Shown: positions 21,020 through 32,405 of the stretch, piece by piece
Layout of the letters: each line of letters opens with the position of its first letter
How positions within the stretch are numbered: position 1 is the stretch's first letter
NCBI GenBank assembly: GCA_022457065.1
Contig: JAJGBQ010000002.1
Coordinates: forward strand, 62,001 to 126,000
Length of the DNA: 64,000 nt
Reading direction: 5' to 3'
DNA from: Curvularia sp. ZM96
Lineage: Eukaryota; Ascomycota; Dothideomycetes; Pleosporales; Pleosporaceae
Program-made: the position numbers and the translations under genes
Notes under the pieces: generated by a model
What the model was told of the DNA's origin: nothing
Seen by the model: only the letters and a program-made list of their open reading frames with translations
The model's database searches: none

Positions 21020-21267
21020 CTACGGCTTACGCTTTGCGGATAAAGCGCGCATCACCAACTTTCATTCTTCTGGTTCGCGGCACCGCAACACCAACACTAG
21101 CGGCTGGGAATGACTGCTGGATAGTATGCGCCGCACTTACTCCTCGCATTTGATTTACAATAGAGTATCCTATATATCGTATCAGATTGCAGGCTATGTT
21201 GCACATGTTTGCTGCTATTACCCAATCCAGCACGACAACACTCGTCAGATCGTCGTTCTCTAGAGTC

Positions 21268-21522
21268 ATGTCGTTACTCAATACCAAGACGAGCCCTTTC
21301 CACAAGCTTAGCACTAACCATATCCTCGAGATATGCAAGCATCTTTCTGCCACCAACCTGTACCATCTTACGCTGACGAGCTGCAACACCATGACCGCTC
21401 TCTGTGGGCTGTACAAGGACATCCAGCTCTAATCGCCCGACTCAGCCAACGGCTTCTATCTACTTAAGAGTATCGCAGATCCCCAAGCACCCTACCGTGC
21501 GCGTGCCTTTTCGAGCCTATGA
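21268..21522 (+). pseudogene. F-box N-terminal fragment
   Basis: From the ATG at 21268 the frame encodes an F-box-like helix pair, LSTNHILEICKHLSATNLYH, followed by MTALCGLYKDIQL and then a TAA stop at 21430. The same frame continues SPDSANGFYLLKSIAD, which matches the usual sequence after the F-box in fungal F-box/LRR proteins, and stops again at 21520. So it is a truncated or decayed F-box gene. Its missing LRR part may correspond to the gene on the opposite strand at 19820-21019. Confidence 0.45.
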
Positions 21523-21745
21523 ATCGATGGCTCCCTAGTTGTGGTTGGTGAAAGTACAGGTCACGTGGGCTCGACCGGCTCACTGTTTGTTTGTCCGTCG
21601 CTCACGCTAGCAATATCAGCGGTACTGAACTCTTTGGATCTCTAGTTTCCTACCCTCTCCACCACCTAACTGTATTTCAACTGCGTCTATCTACACTCTT
21701 CTGCAACAACAGCTACAAGCGAACAGTCTATCAAACAGCTCCATC

Positions 21746-22324
21746 ATGGTAAGTGGTATCTCCTCCCATCTTCTTGCTCTGGCTAAGCAATGGCGGTAGC
21801 CTGAGAACAGCTTCTCTACCAGGATCAAGATCGAGCGCGAGCCGTCGCCGCTTCAAGCCAAAGTCGATAACACCACGGTCGCATTCTCTCTGCCTACTCG
21901 CGCCGGCGCCGCTCAGTATGACTCGCCCTATCGCCACGATAGCCACACTCAGACTACGAGTCTTCGCACACAGCTAGCTCAGCGCTATAGTCATCAGGTT
22001 CACTCTAGTCGCACCTTGACTCCCAGCGAGCGTCGCGCCAAGAAATTATACCAGCGCGCCCAAGTTGCTCTATTGCGCGGAGATGCTAAGGCTGCTGTAC
22101 TCTCTACTAAAGCTGCGAATCTCCATGCTGAAGCTAAAGCTACTAAGCTGCATGCTAAAGCTGAGGCTGCGAAGTTGCGCGCCAAAGCTGCTGAGCTCGA
22201 GCTCAGTGCCATGGAAGAAGACACGGATGAAGAGGAAGAAACACAACAAGAGATGAAGGAAGGGCAAGAAGAGCAGGAAGAGTACCAGGAAGAGGAAAAG
22301 GAAGAATGGGCGCCAGAAGCGTGA
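21746..22324 (+). CDS. coiled-coil protein with acidic tail, ATG-only first coding exon
   Basis: Exon 1 contributes only the ATG (21746-21748). A GTAAGT donor follows at once, and a 51-nt intron with a GGCTAAGC branch ends GGTAG. Exon 2 (21800-22324) then runs open in phase 0, giving 175 residues. No other acceptor nearby keeps the frame. Residues about 90-155 are an Ala/Lys/Leu heptad region (repeats of the type KLHAKAEAAKLRAKAAELE) predicted to form a coiled coil. The last 40 residues are almost all Glu, Gln and Asp. I recognise no family. The acid tail and coiled coil suggest a protein-protein contact or chromatin role, but this is only inference. It is followed by the SNF2 gene 660 bp downstream. 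Confidence 0.55.
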
Positions 22325-22981
22325 ACGTTGTTCCGCAGCTGACATAAATCCAAGTGGTCACAAAGTTAGCCTCGACCAACACTGTGTCCAGTTTCTTCCT
22401 AGTTATCCGTCTTTGCGAAAAGGGTTTTCATGGTCTCTCTCAGCGAGAGCGCATCCAGGCTTAGAGATGCTGCTCGTCTACTGGACGGCATGGGTGCCAT
22501 AGTCGTGAATGAAATTTTCTCCTAATTATCCACTATCGTGTTACAAACTCAAACGCCGTAGACTCTGTTTATTCTCGTAGGACAACATTTGCTACGCACG
22601 GCATCTGGCATATGACTATGCGTAGTATCGTGCGTTGAAATTAGTATCTGTTTCTCATCGTGCTTTACTACCATAGCTACCGCTATTCACCAACTCGAGC
22701 TCCTTTCTCTACTAGTCCTAGCTGACAGGTGGTATATCGCACTATGTAGCCCTTGTAACTTCTTCTTACTTAACTTTCTCTCTGCGCTACAAATTAACTG
22801 CGGCCTTTGCTGCGCAAACGGGCACTCACTATTCACTTTCACCCACGGTTTGTCAGCGATTGGCTCTACTCCACCCCACAACTACCTCTCTGCTAACGCA
22901 CCTCAATCCTCTATCCATCAACGCACCCTTCGCACAGTCTCACCCTACCGAGAGCTACTGCGGCCTCTAGCTATCTGAACC
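22325..22981. other. promoter region of the SNF2 gene
   Basis: Intergenic. Pyrimidine-rich from about 22850, with CTACC and TCACC words before the ATG at 22982. No TATA box is obvious. Confidence 0.35.
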
Positions 22982-25900
22982 ATGGCTCCCCGAAAGCCCC
23001 AAGACCCCGGCTTCGACTACAACAACTTGGATATGAACGAAGAGCTCTTTTTCAAAGGGTTTGGCATCAACGACACACAAAGCCAGATAAAGATCACGTC
23101 ACGACGCAGAGCCGTGATCCAGGAAGTCAACGCCCACAACTTCGAGCGCAAGAGTACCAACACAAAGCAGATCGAGAAGGAATACCAAGAAGCCGTATAC
23201 AATGCGTTTCCCGAGTTCAGCGAGGCGCCTGCGCAATGGAAGGCCGCCGCTGTGTCCTGGTGGATGGCCCAAGCTGGATCAAGCATCGAAACGGTCAAGC
23301 CACAGCCTACCAGCAGAGACGACGACACACCTAACAAGAGCCAAAAGCGCGGTAGCAAGCGCGAGCGCGGCGACAGCCCTGGCAATCATGACGCTCGACC
23401 GCCGAGGAAGATGCCGCATGTCCACAGCTTGCGGTCCAGATCCGAAGACGGCAGCGTCGACGATACTGAACACTTGATGGAGAGCGATGAGAGTGTCCCT
23501 GCTTCTGTGGAAAGTCGCTTCCGCGAGCCAGTCGACGGCATGAGGAATGCACGCATTCAGCCGCCCGCCCCACAGAACCCAGGCCCGGCCTCTCACGGGT
23601 TAGCGAGGATACGGTTTGCCCAAGTCCCGTCCAACGAAGTGTTCGCCGAGATCAGCATTGCCAATGTCTCCAGCGGGTCTATGGTATCGTGGGAGAAGCT
23701 TGCCAGCGTCGCCCAGAGCTTGAGCAACTTCTCAGGGTTTCGCTTTGCTAATGTGCTATACCTTTCTCCGCGCGAGAACCAAAGATTTGCCATCACACAT
23801 CAGGGCCTGCTGAACACCGCGCTCGAAGACTTCCCTCCTGGCTCTGTTCCAATCTGCACGACCAAGCCAGTCAGTGCATCTCACCATGATGGCAGCGGTG
23901 GCTCAGCGACTAGTGATAGAAAAGATGTAGTCCACAGCGGCCCGCCGCCCCCGCAAGCACCGAGTCTGCCTTCGTCCAACCTCAACACCTCTGGAGGGTT
24001 TAATGCGCCTCGGTACCTGCACCCTGCAGCGCTTGTGTCCCGTCAGTCCCGAAGCTTGCCCTCGACCTGGAATGTGGTAGGCGGGCCGAGTACCTATTCG
24101 CGCGGTATCTCCGCATTCCCACCTAACTACAAGAACTTGGTGGGGAGTTCTCGGCCATACACCAAACGCGACCATGCCAGCAAGAACAGCGAGAAGAGCG
24201 ATACTCTAGCGCCGCCGGACGAAACCACCGAGTTATCTAGGAACAGTTCTGGTCACCACAAGGGCGCGCCTAGCACTACGGACAACAACATCCCACTTGC
24301 ACTCGACACGAACCGCGCTGGCAATGGCTGTCCCGAAGCGCCACCAGTCCCGACCGCTAAGCAGCCGCCCAATGGCGGTTCTGATCCGCGCCAAGTAAAA
24401 GACAGATTGACAAAGACATCTCGCCATGGCTTCAACAATGGCGAGGTGATTGATCTTACGCGCGACAGCGACGAGGACCAGCCTCAAGCTGGCAGAGCTC
24501 GCAAAGACGGCGAGGCGGGCCTTCTCCCTGAGCAGTCGAACACAACCAGGACCATCGATGTCAGCACGATTACTGAGAACGAGCAGAGCGCACCCGAGGA
24601 CGACGATGACGATGAAGAGCCGGAAGACAACAAGGAAGCTGACGCTCGTGCAATGGCGGCAGCGGCAGAATACACCCTCTCGCTCGCGGACACCACAACA
24701 GCAAGGCAATTCGCAGCAAAGACCGATATCAAATACTGGAAAGAGGCAGCAGAGTTGTATGGGTTGCCTGTCAGTGCTCTGCAGGTCCCAGATGACACGC
24801 CCAAAGTACGAGTGCCTTCCTCCGTTGGGATCTCCCCAGACTATTGCGCATTCCCTCACCAGATTGTCGGCAGCAGTGAGATGTTTAAGGGTGTTCATGG
24901 GCCCATGAGAGGCTGCATGTTGGCTGATGAAATGGGCTTTGGTAAAACAGACACTACGATCCTCATATACGTCATCAATTTCTTTGGGGTCGCCAAAACC
25001 TGGAGCGGAGTCCCAGAACTCGAGGCCCTCACCTTCCCTTCGATAGGAGAAGGCGGTACAATCAACGGCATACGGCCGCGGGTTGGCGCCACGTTTGTCT
25101 CTGCCAGCCCTCAAGGCGTCGAGTCTTGGCCAGAATCATGGGCACGCATCATGCGCTCCAGCAAAGCGTTGCGAGAGTTTCCTGCAGATTGGCGGCCCAA
25201 GCTGGTGCTTTTGCACGGAGACGGTGCCAAGTACTGTGAGAAGCATGGTGGCGAGCGCATGGGGCTATACTCGACAATGACGCGACAGGAGTGGGCAGAA
25301 GTGCTTCCTCTGCCAGACTGGGACAACAGGAGCCGCACGCCCCAGAGGCAGACGACGCTTGGCAACCACAGATGGACTGGACCCTCTGACTGGCCTGCCA
25401 GCCCAGGAGCAACCGTGGATCGCCCGGCCCCGACCAGCACGCGCTACATCATCGTGTGTACAAACCAATCGTGGCGGAGCCGTATCACCTGTACCTGGAA
25501 CGACAATGCTGCATCCAGGGAGTACAAGGGCTGGGTCAAGGCCCTCAATGACCCCCACCCTGCAAAGAAGCTGACGCAAAAAGCCCGAATGGACCTAGAG
25601 CAGAAGATCAACAACGCAAAGACGGAGTACTTCCACAAGAAAGGCCACATGCGTGACGGCTTTGGCCCTACACAAGCGCGGCGTCCATGCGAACGTACCA
25701 CTGCCAAAGGCACCAAGAAGAGCGACTTCGAGATCTGCGATCTTAGCCCTGGAGCCTGTGTCGTGATTGACGAGATACACGCTGCTGCTAGCGAGAACAC
25801 GGTGACGTACACTGAGATCGTCGACCGTTTTCGCCACAACCGCGCCGAAGAGGACTGGCCGGGCGTCATTGGCATAACGGGTTCGCCTCTGGCTAATGGC

Positions 25901-27217
25901 ATCGGCACCACTGGCGTCTTCGCAGCCAAAGCTCTGCAGCGCAAGACCCCTACACATGACGCTGTACGTGCCTTGGCTACCTTCTCGTTGGAAACCTTCA
26001 TGGGCGCCTGGAACCATCTCCAAAAGACATTCAGAAAAGCCCAAAGGATCCGGGGCAAGACGAAGAGACAGCGATATGTTGACGAGCAGCTTGCGAACAA
26101 CAGGCAGATTGAGCAGATGAACCAAATCTTTGGCCACATTATGCGATACTTCTTCATCCAGCGCGATTACTCTACCCGGGATCCATGGGGACGTAAGCTC
26201 AATCTCATTCCCGCCCAGCACGTCGTCGAGTACTGCAGCATCGAGTTCGAAGATGAGTACCACAAAAAGCTCCTTGCAGCTGAGCAGGCAGTCAGGGCCG
26301 CCGCTAATGACAAGTGGGAGGACGCTGTGCGGGACTGGGAAGCCCACGGCATGTCTGGCGACCGACCTGCCCGCCCCACGCTAGAGAGGGCGGACCCGGC
26401 AGCCTACCTGACCGCACGTCTCTTGGCCGACTTTCCTAACCTGCTGGACGCTATCCATATATGGCAGGACGCGAACCCTAGCAAGCCTCGCATCATCGGC
26501 GATGCCTGTGCATGGGGAAATAGCCTTGGTACGGCAAACCGTCAAGTGCAGTTAGCGCTTCGCTCTGAACAAGATATTCGGCACTCGTTCTTGTGGGACA
26601 TTGCTGCGGAAGCTTGCAAGGGCTCGGCCAAGATGGCTTACATTATCCAACAGGCACGCTCGATAGGCAGCCAAACGAGCTGCGTACCTCACCCAGACGC
26701 ACAGCGCAGGGCCCGCGGCGAGATGTGCACGTACAGAAAGAAGGTCGTCATCACGAGCGGCATGCGCCTAGCGCGGGCATTGCTGTGGTGCAGGGTAGTT
26801 CAGGTGTTTAGAGACGAGGAAGTCGTTGGCATCACGTCCTCCAAGGACTGTTGGGAGGCTGTCCCAAAATGGCGCGACGTGCAAGGCGGCCCAGTGTGGA
26901 TTATGGTGGCGGCGCTGGGCGCCATCTGCCAGTCTATCACGCTAACCGAGGGCCATGTACTCTACGCGCTCGAGCCAACATCTAATAATAGCAAGGCAGT
27001 GCAAGTTGCCAACCGCCAGTATCGCATTGGCCAGCTCCATGACAAAGTGCGTGTACAATGGCTGCTTCACCACAACTCGTTCATTGAGCAAAACATAGCG
27101 AGCGGCAATCAGCTCCGGAACAAGTTTGCGGACGGGGTCAAGGGCGTCAAGGTCGAGGACAGCAGCGCGCCTGGCACGAAGCAAGGACGCACGGCTGTGG
27201 AGGAGGACGGGGCGTAG
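22982..27217 (+). CDS. SNF2-family DNA-dependent ATPase
   Basis: A single 1411-residue frame from an ATG in an ACC context. The first 600 residues are low-complexity Pro/Ser-rich with an acidic stretch near 540; a SUMO-interaction-like VIDLTRDSDED lies near residue 489. The ATPase part follows: motif I DEMGFGKT (about residue 650; most relatives have GLGKT), motif II VIDEIH (about 928), motif III ITGSPLANG (about 964). The C-terminal lobe holds QSITLTEGH and motif VI ANRQYRIGQ (about 1341). This order is typical of SNF2 remodellers. The region between motifs I and II is unusually long, as in Rad5/Rad16-type members, but no RING domain is visible. The long intact frame next to relics suggests function is maintained. 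Role: ATP-driven remodelling or translocation on DNA in the nucleus, target unknown. Confidence 0.85.
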   Translation: MAPRKPQDPGFDYNNLDMNEELFFKGFGINDTQSQIKITSRRRAVIQEVNAHNFERKSTNTKQIEKEYQEAVYNAFPEFSEAPAQWKAAAVSWWMAQAGSSIETVKPQPTSRDDDTPNKSQKRGSKRERGDSPGNHDARPPRKMPHVHSLRSRSEDGSVDDTEHLMESDESVPASVESRFREPVDGMRNARIQPPAPQNPGPASHGLARIRFAQVPSNEVFAEISIANVSSGSMVSWEKLASVAQSLSNFSGFRFANVLYLSPRENQRFAITHQGLLNTALEDFPPGSVPICTTKPVSASHHDGSGGSATSDRKDVVHSGPPPPQAPSLPSSNLNTSGGFNAPRYLHPAALVSRQSRSLPSTWNVVGGPSTYSRGISAFPPNYKNLVGSSRPYTKRDHASKNSEKSDTLAPPDETTELSRNSSGHHKGAPSTTDNNIPLALDTNRAGNGCPEAPPVPTAKQPPNGGSDPRQVKDRLTKTSRHGFNNGEVIDLTRDSDEDQPQAGRARKDGEAGLLPEQSNTTRTIDVSTITENEQSAPEDDDDDEEPEDNKEADARAMAAAAEYTLSLADTTTARQFAAKTDIKYWKEAAELYGLPVSALQVPDDTPKVRVPSSVGISPDYCAFPHQIVGSSEMFKGVHGPMRGCMLADEMGFGKTDTTILIYVINFFGVAKTWSGVPELEALTFPSIGEGGTINGIRPRVGATFVSASPQGVESWPESWARIMRSSKALREFPADWRPKLVLLHGDGAKYCEKHGGERMGLYSTMTRQEWAEVLPLPDWDNRSRTPQRQTTLGNHRWTGPSDWPASPGATVDRPAPTSTRYIIVCTNQSWRSRITCTWNDNAASREYKGWVKALNDPHPAKKLTQKARMDLEQKINNAKTEYFHKKGHMRDGFGPTQARRPCERTTAKGTKKSDFEICDLSPGACVVIDEIHAAASENTVTYTEIVDRFRHNRAEEDWPGVIGITGSPLANGIGTTGVFAAKALQRKTPTHDAVRALATFSLETFMGAWNHLQKTFRKAQRIRGKTKRQRYVDEQLANNRQIEQMNQIFGHIMRYFFIQRDYSTRDPWGRKLNLIPAQHVVEYCSIEFEDEYHKKLLAAEQAVRAAANDKWEDAVRDWEAHGMSGDRPARPTLERADPAAYLTARLLADFPNLLDAIHIWQDANPSKPRIIGDACAWGNSLGTANRQVQLALRSEQDIRHSFLWDIAAEACKGSAKMAYIIQQARSIGSQTSCVPHPDAQRRARGEMCTYRKKVVITSGMRLARALLWCRVVQVFRDEEVVGITSSKDCWEAVPKWRDVQGGPVWIMVAALGAICQSITLTEGHVLYALEPTSNNSKAVQVANRQYRIGQLHDKVRVQWLLHHNSFIEQNIASGNQLRNKFADGVKGVKVEDSSAPGTKQGRTAVEEDGA

Positions 27218-27661
27218 AGTGTCTAAAGCCAGAGTGGGACTTGGGCCAAGCCAGATGTGGTTGTGAGTATGGTCGCGGGGTGTAGTAGGACGAGTTTAGT
27301 CTACATCAGGTACAAAATCAAACACCATTCGAAATCTTGAGATGGAATCGGCATTCAAGGTATCTCGGGAAGGACGCTGGAGGATTTGGGAAAACCAAAC
27401 GCAACGTGACAGCATCATGACGATTCTAGCCAACGATAGCTTCAGCCGAATCTTGCATCTAACATGAGTGGAGACGCAATTAGGGTGTGAGAGCGATATG
27501 ATCTACATATACTCCGTACAACCCTCTTCAACATACATTCGAATCAATATCCTGCGTGCATTAGCCTTATACAATCTCTTTACATTTTTATCATCTTAAA
27601 ATTGTACATGTGTGCATGCGTTCGAGATTTTCTTGGTGGCTCGAGCTTTTTTATCGTTACA
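27218..27661. other. intergenic (3' flank of the SNF2 gene)
   Basis: No gene is supported. AT-rich from about 27520. Confidence 0.4.
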
Positions 27662-27979
27662 TTATCGAGAAGGACGTCTTTCCTTGTCAATAACATAATG
27701 AGGAAGACGGCTGCGGCCCAGGGTTTCTAGTTTAATGACATTACCGTAGGTTGTTTTAGCTATCTTGTGCGTATGCGTCGTGTGTACGACTGTGCCTATC
27801 TCGCTCTCTAATAGGTAGTCGACAATGCCCTGAGACCACTCTGTACCGAAGAATATGTCATGGTCATTGGCGTTGTTAACTACTAGATGCCAGCGTTTTG
27901 CTCTGCTCCAGCTCATGTCCTCTTCCTCATCTGCTACCAGGAGTATGCGCAACGCTCCCTTCTCTCCCAAATCTCTCAC
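27662..27979 (-). CDS. fragment, possibly retropepsin-like
   Basis: A minus-strand frame of 105 codons without an ATG at its 5' end. The first Met is about residue 22. The phrase NANDHDIFFGTEWSQGIVDY recalls the D-I-I-L-G-x-D-W-L strand of retroviral-type aspartic protease domains found in fungal retroelement Gag-Pol remnants, but the catalytic D-T/S-G motif is not seen. It may be a fragment of a retroelement or a chance frame. Low confidence. Confidence 0.2.
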   Translation of the reverse strand: MRDLGEKGALRILLVADEEEDMSWSRAKRWHLVVNNANDHDIFFGTEWSQGIVDYLLESEIGTVVHTTHTHKIAKTTYGNVIKLETLGRSRLPHYVIDKERRPSR

Positions 27980-28679
27980 TCGTACAGTTTCTCCTCAATT
28001 TTTAGCACCAAAGGGCGGGCGTGCAGTATTGTTAGCAGTTGCTTAAGGTGATTTGCGTTGCTACCATAACACTGACGACAGATAGATTCATCTAGCGAGA
28101 CGCTTGCAGAGATTTTTACATGTAACATAGAAAACAGGGTACCTGGCTACCACTTTACTTGGATATGAGGCTCTAGGAATCATTATCGGGATGAGGACAT
28201 GCATAGCATAAAGCTCTTATCTGCGTCTTAGGGTGAACCTCGAGGATTTGTCTGTGTATCATTTTGATGTCCTTTCTCCTACGTGCCAAACCTCTCACAC
28301 CGAGCCAATTCCCGTGGCCGCGCCCTCACAACACTACACAATTCTCACCATGGGTAAATGACAACCTTCGCTGTGGGTAGAGCATCCCTCCACATCGAAC
28401 CACCAACATTGTTCACCACAATATGTCTAATATCTAGAGACTACTAGACTTTGTTACACGTGTTGATACTCAGACCGGTTCATACTTCTAGATCTACCTC
28501 CATTTGAAACAAGTCTCAACAGCGAAAGACACAGCAATCCGAGTTGCGTACAACTTTCATGTTTCCCAACACAAGGACACTTTCGTCTATACATTCTCTT
28601 ATAAACATATATCAGAGATAGCCGTTCCTCGTCATTCTACTAAACATTCAAAATAGTGCCTAGGTCCAGTCGCGTTCCA
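27980..28679. other. intergenic
   Basis: About 700 bp without a gene or repeat that I can support. Confidence 0.4.
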
Positions 28680-29389
28680 CTACTGAGCCGGCTCCTCCTT
28701 CCCTAACGCTGTGACAAATTGCTGAGAGTACGCTGAGTCAACAAATTCATCAAATTTAGTGACTTTGGTGCCGTCTTCTGTAAAGGTCAAAATCAAGGCA
28801 TACTCGTTCGCATACAGCCCGATCTTGGTTTGCGCTGTACTAGATGCGTGTATAATGCTAGTGTGCGCCTTGGCATCATGTATTTCTTCCATGACCACTA
28901 CCTGAACCCATGTTATTTTTACCGCATAAGACTTGATAATAGACACACTAACTGTGAAGTTTGAGTAGAGGGGCATGATTTTGTCGAGATAAGCGCGGTA
29001 TTCGTCATTGCTCTTTGCAGCTCGGTTCATAGAGGCAGGCAACACTCGATGCTGGCAATCAGGGGATCGGTAAGCTAGGATGGCTTCGATATCCCAAGCA
29101 TTATAAGCGTCTATGACTGCCTGAGCTGTGTTCCGCTGAGCCTCCAGACTGTATATGTTAGCAGTGAAGTATAATCAGGCCATTTTCGTAGCGAATGCGC
29201 ATCCTATGCTGTCAAGGATATTTTTACATCAAGGACGTACTTTGGTAAAGGTGTGTTACTGTCATTGACGGGACACCTATCCAAGTTTAGGTTGACCCAG
29301 ACATCGCTTGTATCGGGGTCAGGACTTGCAAGCGGTTGGGAAGCCACAAAGATAAATAAAGTGCTAGTAACAAGGTCGAGGAGCTTCAT
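28680..29389 (-). CDS. secreted SnoaL-like (NTF2-fold) protein
   Basis: Two exons, 29389-29241 and 29148-28680, encode 205 residues. The 92-nt intron has a GTACGT donor, a GCTAACATATACAG branch and acceptor, and joins in phase 2. Residues 1-23 form a signal peptide (MKLLDLVTSTLFIFVASQPL). The mature part starts with DPDTSDVWVNLNLDRCPV. The SnoaL-like fold begins at AQAVIDAYNAWDIEAILAYR, continues RVLPASMNR, then HASSTAQTKIG and ends KVTKFDEFVDSAYSQQF. These match a common fungal SnoaL/NTF2-like group in order and spacing. Known for the fold: small-molecule binding pocket, seen in polyketide cyclases and many proteins of unknown role. Secretion is inferred from the signal sequence. Confidence 0.75.
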
Positions 29390-32122
29390 GATGGCTGGCG
29401 TGTGTAACCGAGCGTATGGTGTAGAGGTGCATCTAGGTTGTGCAGAAAGTGCGCTGTTAAATGAGACGGATGACCGATAACAAGCAAGGATTATCGTGTT
29501 GCATTGCACCGCCGTACTGCAACGTTGCATTTGTGCTTCATCCCATTTGTGGTTAGATAGTTAGGATGCTGCTGATAGTCAACGGCTTATTACTCACATA
29601 AAGCCATAAACTCTAATGAAGCCTCACTGCTCAGCACAAAGCGCTTTGAGTTCACACGTGGAGTCCACGCGTAGTTTCATGTCGCCAAACAATCAAGCTA
29701 AGTAGTTCAGACCTGCAAGAGGATCCGCCGTTATCGGAACAGCTGTGTCCGAGTGGCGCCACGGCACACCACAAACTGCAAGATGCTCTGCCGCGAACAG
29801 ACTTTGGTAGGCGCTCTAGAATTAGCAATGCGCTGTAAGAGAAATTTATATAAAACCATCGTCCACTTTTGCTATGCCAGGTTCACAGGCACACTTATCA
29901 AACAATCAGAGTCATATCTTTCCATCACATTCAAAGTAATTCATCTATATAATCATCCTCCCTCGACGGTGTCTCAAATCTTTGAGAGTATGCGCGCCAA
30001 AAAGACCGCTGTTTTCGCTTTTCAACGCCCAACAAGGACAAAAAGGCAGTTCTTACGCGCTCAGGATGCCTCGGCTCATATCTGCAAAGACAGCGAGCCC
30101 CTTATTTTTAGTTTTGACGAAGACTTGGAACGCGAAGAGAAACAAAGAAGATGCGTGGCTCCAATTCACCACCTCTCCATACGCACTGTTTAGTGTATGT
30201 GGCTACCTTGAAAGCTAGAGGGATCTCTACGCTTTCTCAAATGTTGAAGCCGAGGCATGAATTGGTCATTGCCTCTTTGGATACTATTACTTTCTCGCCT
30301 GTATCTTGCTGTGTATGGAAGTTGAAATCACAGTATTAAACCAGGGGCTGTGGGGTGAGATGAACAGACGCTTAAGCGGCAGGAGCCGAATTTGTAGAGA
30401 GCAAAAGTCTAATCAGCGGCAATCCCACAAGCCATGTATCTCTCCCTTCCAGATTGTGTGTGTGTGTGTGCCGAAAACAGCAGTTTTGGTCCCAACTTTC
30501 CAATTTACCATACAAAGTCTGATCGCATGTTATGCGTAATTAAGCCTTGTGCTATTGGATACTGTATTAATTCCCAAGTGACAACAGCCCGCGATTACTC
30601 AGCAGCGAAGACCTGGTTAGGGCGTTGTGGGAACATTTGTTTGTTAACTAACTATTGATTATGCAGCTGGATTCAGTATATCTACCCTAAAAGGGGACGA
30701 TGGGAGCTGTGTCAGCTCGCCCACTTTCCTAGTCTAAACAAGTGTGTATACTAAGCATCTGGCAAAATTTCGACAGCTCTTCCTATGTCTAGCCTTACTA
30801 GAGGGACTTAGAACGTCTGGTTGCAGCATGCTACATGCTATTGTGCAGTACAGTGTACGAGAACGTCCGACAGGCAGGTATTGCTTAGGTCCTGATTATC
30901 CTGAGTGGTTTATCCTTCGCCATGCCGTGTGAGTTGATGCCATCCCAAGTAGTTCGCTGCACGGTACAATGTGTCCGAACCATGACGTAAGCCTGCCAAC
31001 TATTAGTAACATCCCAATAAGCTTTGTGCTTCGTGACGAGATAGATGGTCATCCTCAACAACGCACGAAATAGCTCTCAGAATACCCTGGGCTGTGTATT
31101 TCTTCCGCGCCCCTTGCTTCTTCTCATCATTCTGCCAAGTTTCGTTCTCACTAGTACCATTGAATGAATCGTTTACGTAAAGTGCCTTCACCCGCTAGCA
31201 AAGGTTCCGAAGTTTTGTTCAGCATCAGTCACGCGGTTATCGCTCATGTGTGATGGTGCATTAGAGAGAATATGAGTCTTGGTCTGCTGGAATTTACAAG
31301 GATGAGATGGTAGTTACAAGAGATTTCTTTATGAGACGTACAAGCTGGTACCTCGGATTCTTTGCTGCTTTCAGATGCGGCTTGCAGAGCCGGGAGGGAA
31401 TGGGATACATACAATAATGGATCTAACAAGCCATCCAACGTGTGCACAGTGCTGAAAGACAGGGCTACTGACCAGACTCAGTCCGCTCACGAGCGATCAA
31501 GCTGTTTGTGGGAGTCCTTGGTTGAGTATGTGTCGTTATGTTCTTGTGTGGTTCTCATGAGGGTTTTGTGGATACCTAGAAGCTCTTTCAAAACCTCATC
31601 CATCAGCTGGCGATTTTCGCCATCTTCACTTGTGACACTCTGATCGTTGCGAACTACTTCTATATGGAGTATGTATCATCAGAAGCAAAACACGCCTAGC
31701 AATACGATACAATTGAAATGCCATTCCGCCAAATGTAAAGGAGTGTTATCAAGTCTAACAACATTTTCGGCGTTGTGGCTCACCTGGCGCACATTGAACA
31801 GGAGGAAGATGTTGAGATGCAGTACGGGATGTCATTATATGCATATGCTCTGTGATGTTTTTTCCCTTCCATTTTTGTCGTGCCTGACGTCGTAACGCGT
31901 GAAGGAGCTTGAAACCTTACGAAATGCTTCCTCGTCTCTGATAATGCGGCTTCGACTCCGCCCGCGAGAAACTCCCTTCTGGTCGCAAACATAGAGAGCA
32001 AAAAGAACAAAATAAGTAAACATAGTCTATGGTCAACTACAATTCCGAACAGGTTCGTGCTTTCACTGCAGACGTGGGTAGTCACTACCGACTCGCGGGC
32101 TTGTGGTGGCTCTCCACCCATG
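29390..32122. other. gene-poor stretch
   Basis: About 2.7 kb. Small frames at 29753-30220 are open in two frames (one ends in an Arg/Glu-rich segment) but show no family features. A TATA-like TTATATAA lies at 29846. GTGTGTGTG occurs near 30457. Nothing else is supported. Confidence 0.4.
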
Positions 32123-32405
32123 TTAAAAGGACTTGTGTTTCTTGCCGTTTCTGCGCTGTCTGCGCTGCCTCGACCCGTTGGAAGACGCTCGCTCAGACTG
32201 GAGCTCCGCCTGCAGCTGTGACACTTGTAGCTTCGACTGGCGGAGTTGCTCCATGACCTCCCACTTCCCTATCTGCAGTTTCTGGGCGTACTCTACGTAG
32301 GCCTTGTTTTGTCGAGATTTCTCCTTTACCTGTTGCTCGAGTGCTGCGATGTGGTAGTATAGGTCGCATAAGCCGATGCGGAGGGCCCTAGCGATGGTAG
32401 CTAAG
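32123..32405 (-). pseudogene. coiled-coil relic
   Basis: One minus-strand frame without a start codon reads LRIGLCDLYYHIAALEQQV, then a heptad-rich helix EQLRQSKLQVSQLQAEL and a basic tail RQRRQRRNGKKHKSF before TAA at 32123. It resembles the C-terminal coiled coil and basic tail of a nuclear protein or a transposon-encoded protein. Upstream the frame is lost. I cannot name the family. Confidence 0.35.

Noticed and set aside
24233..25114. 293-codon minus-strand frame within the SNF2 gene
   Set aside because: It overlaps the coding strand of a gene with clear motifs; the GC-rich codon third positions of the real gene keep the antisense frame open.
25444..26347. Two long minus-strand frames within the SNF2 gene
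   Set aside because: Antisense shadows of the ATPase domain without domain features.
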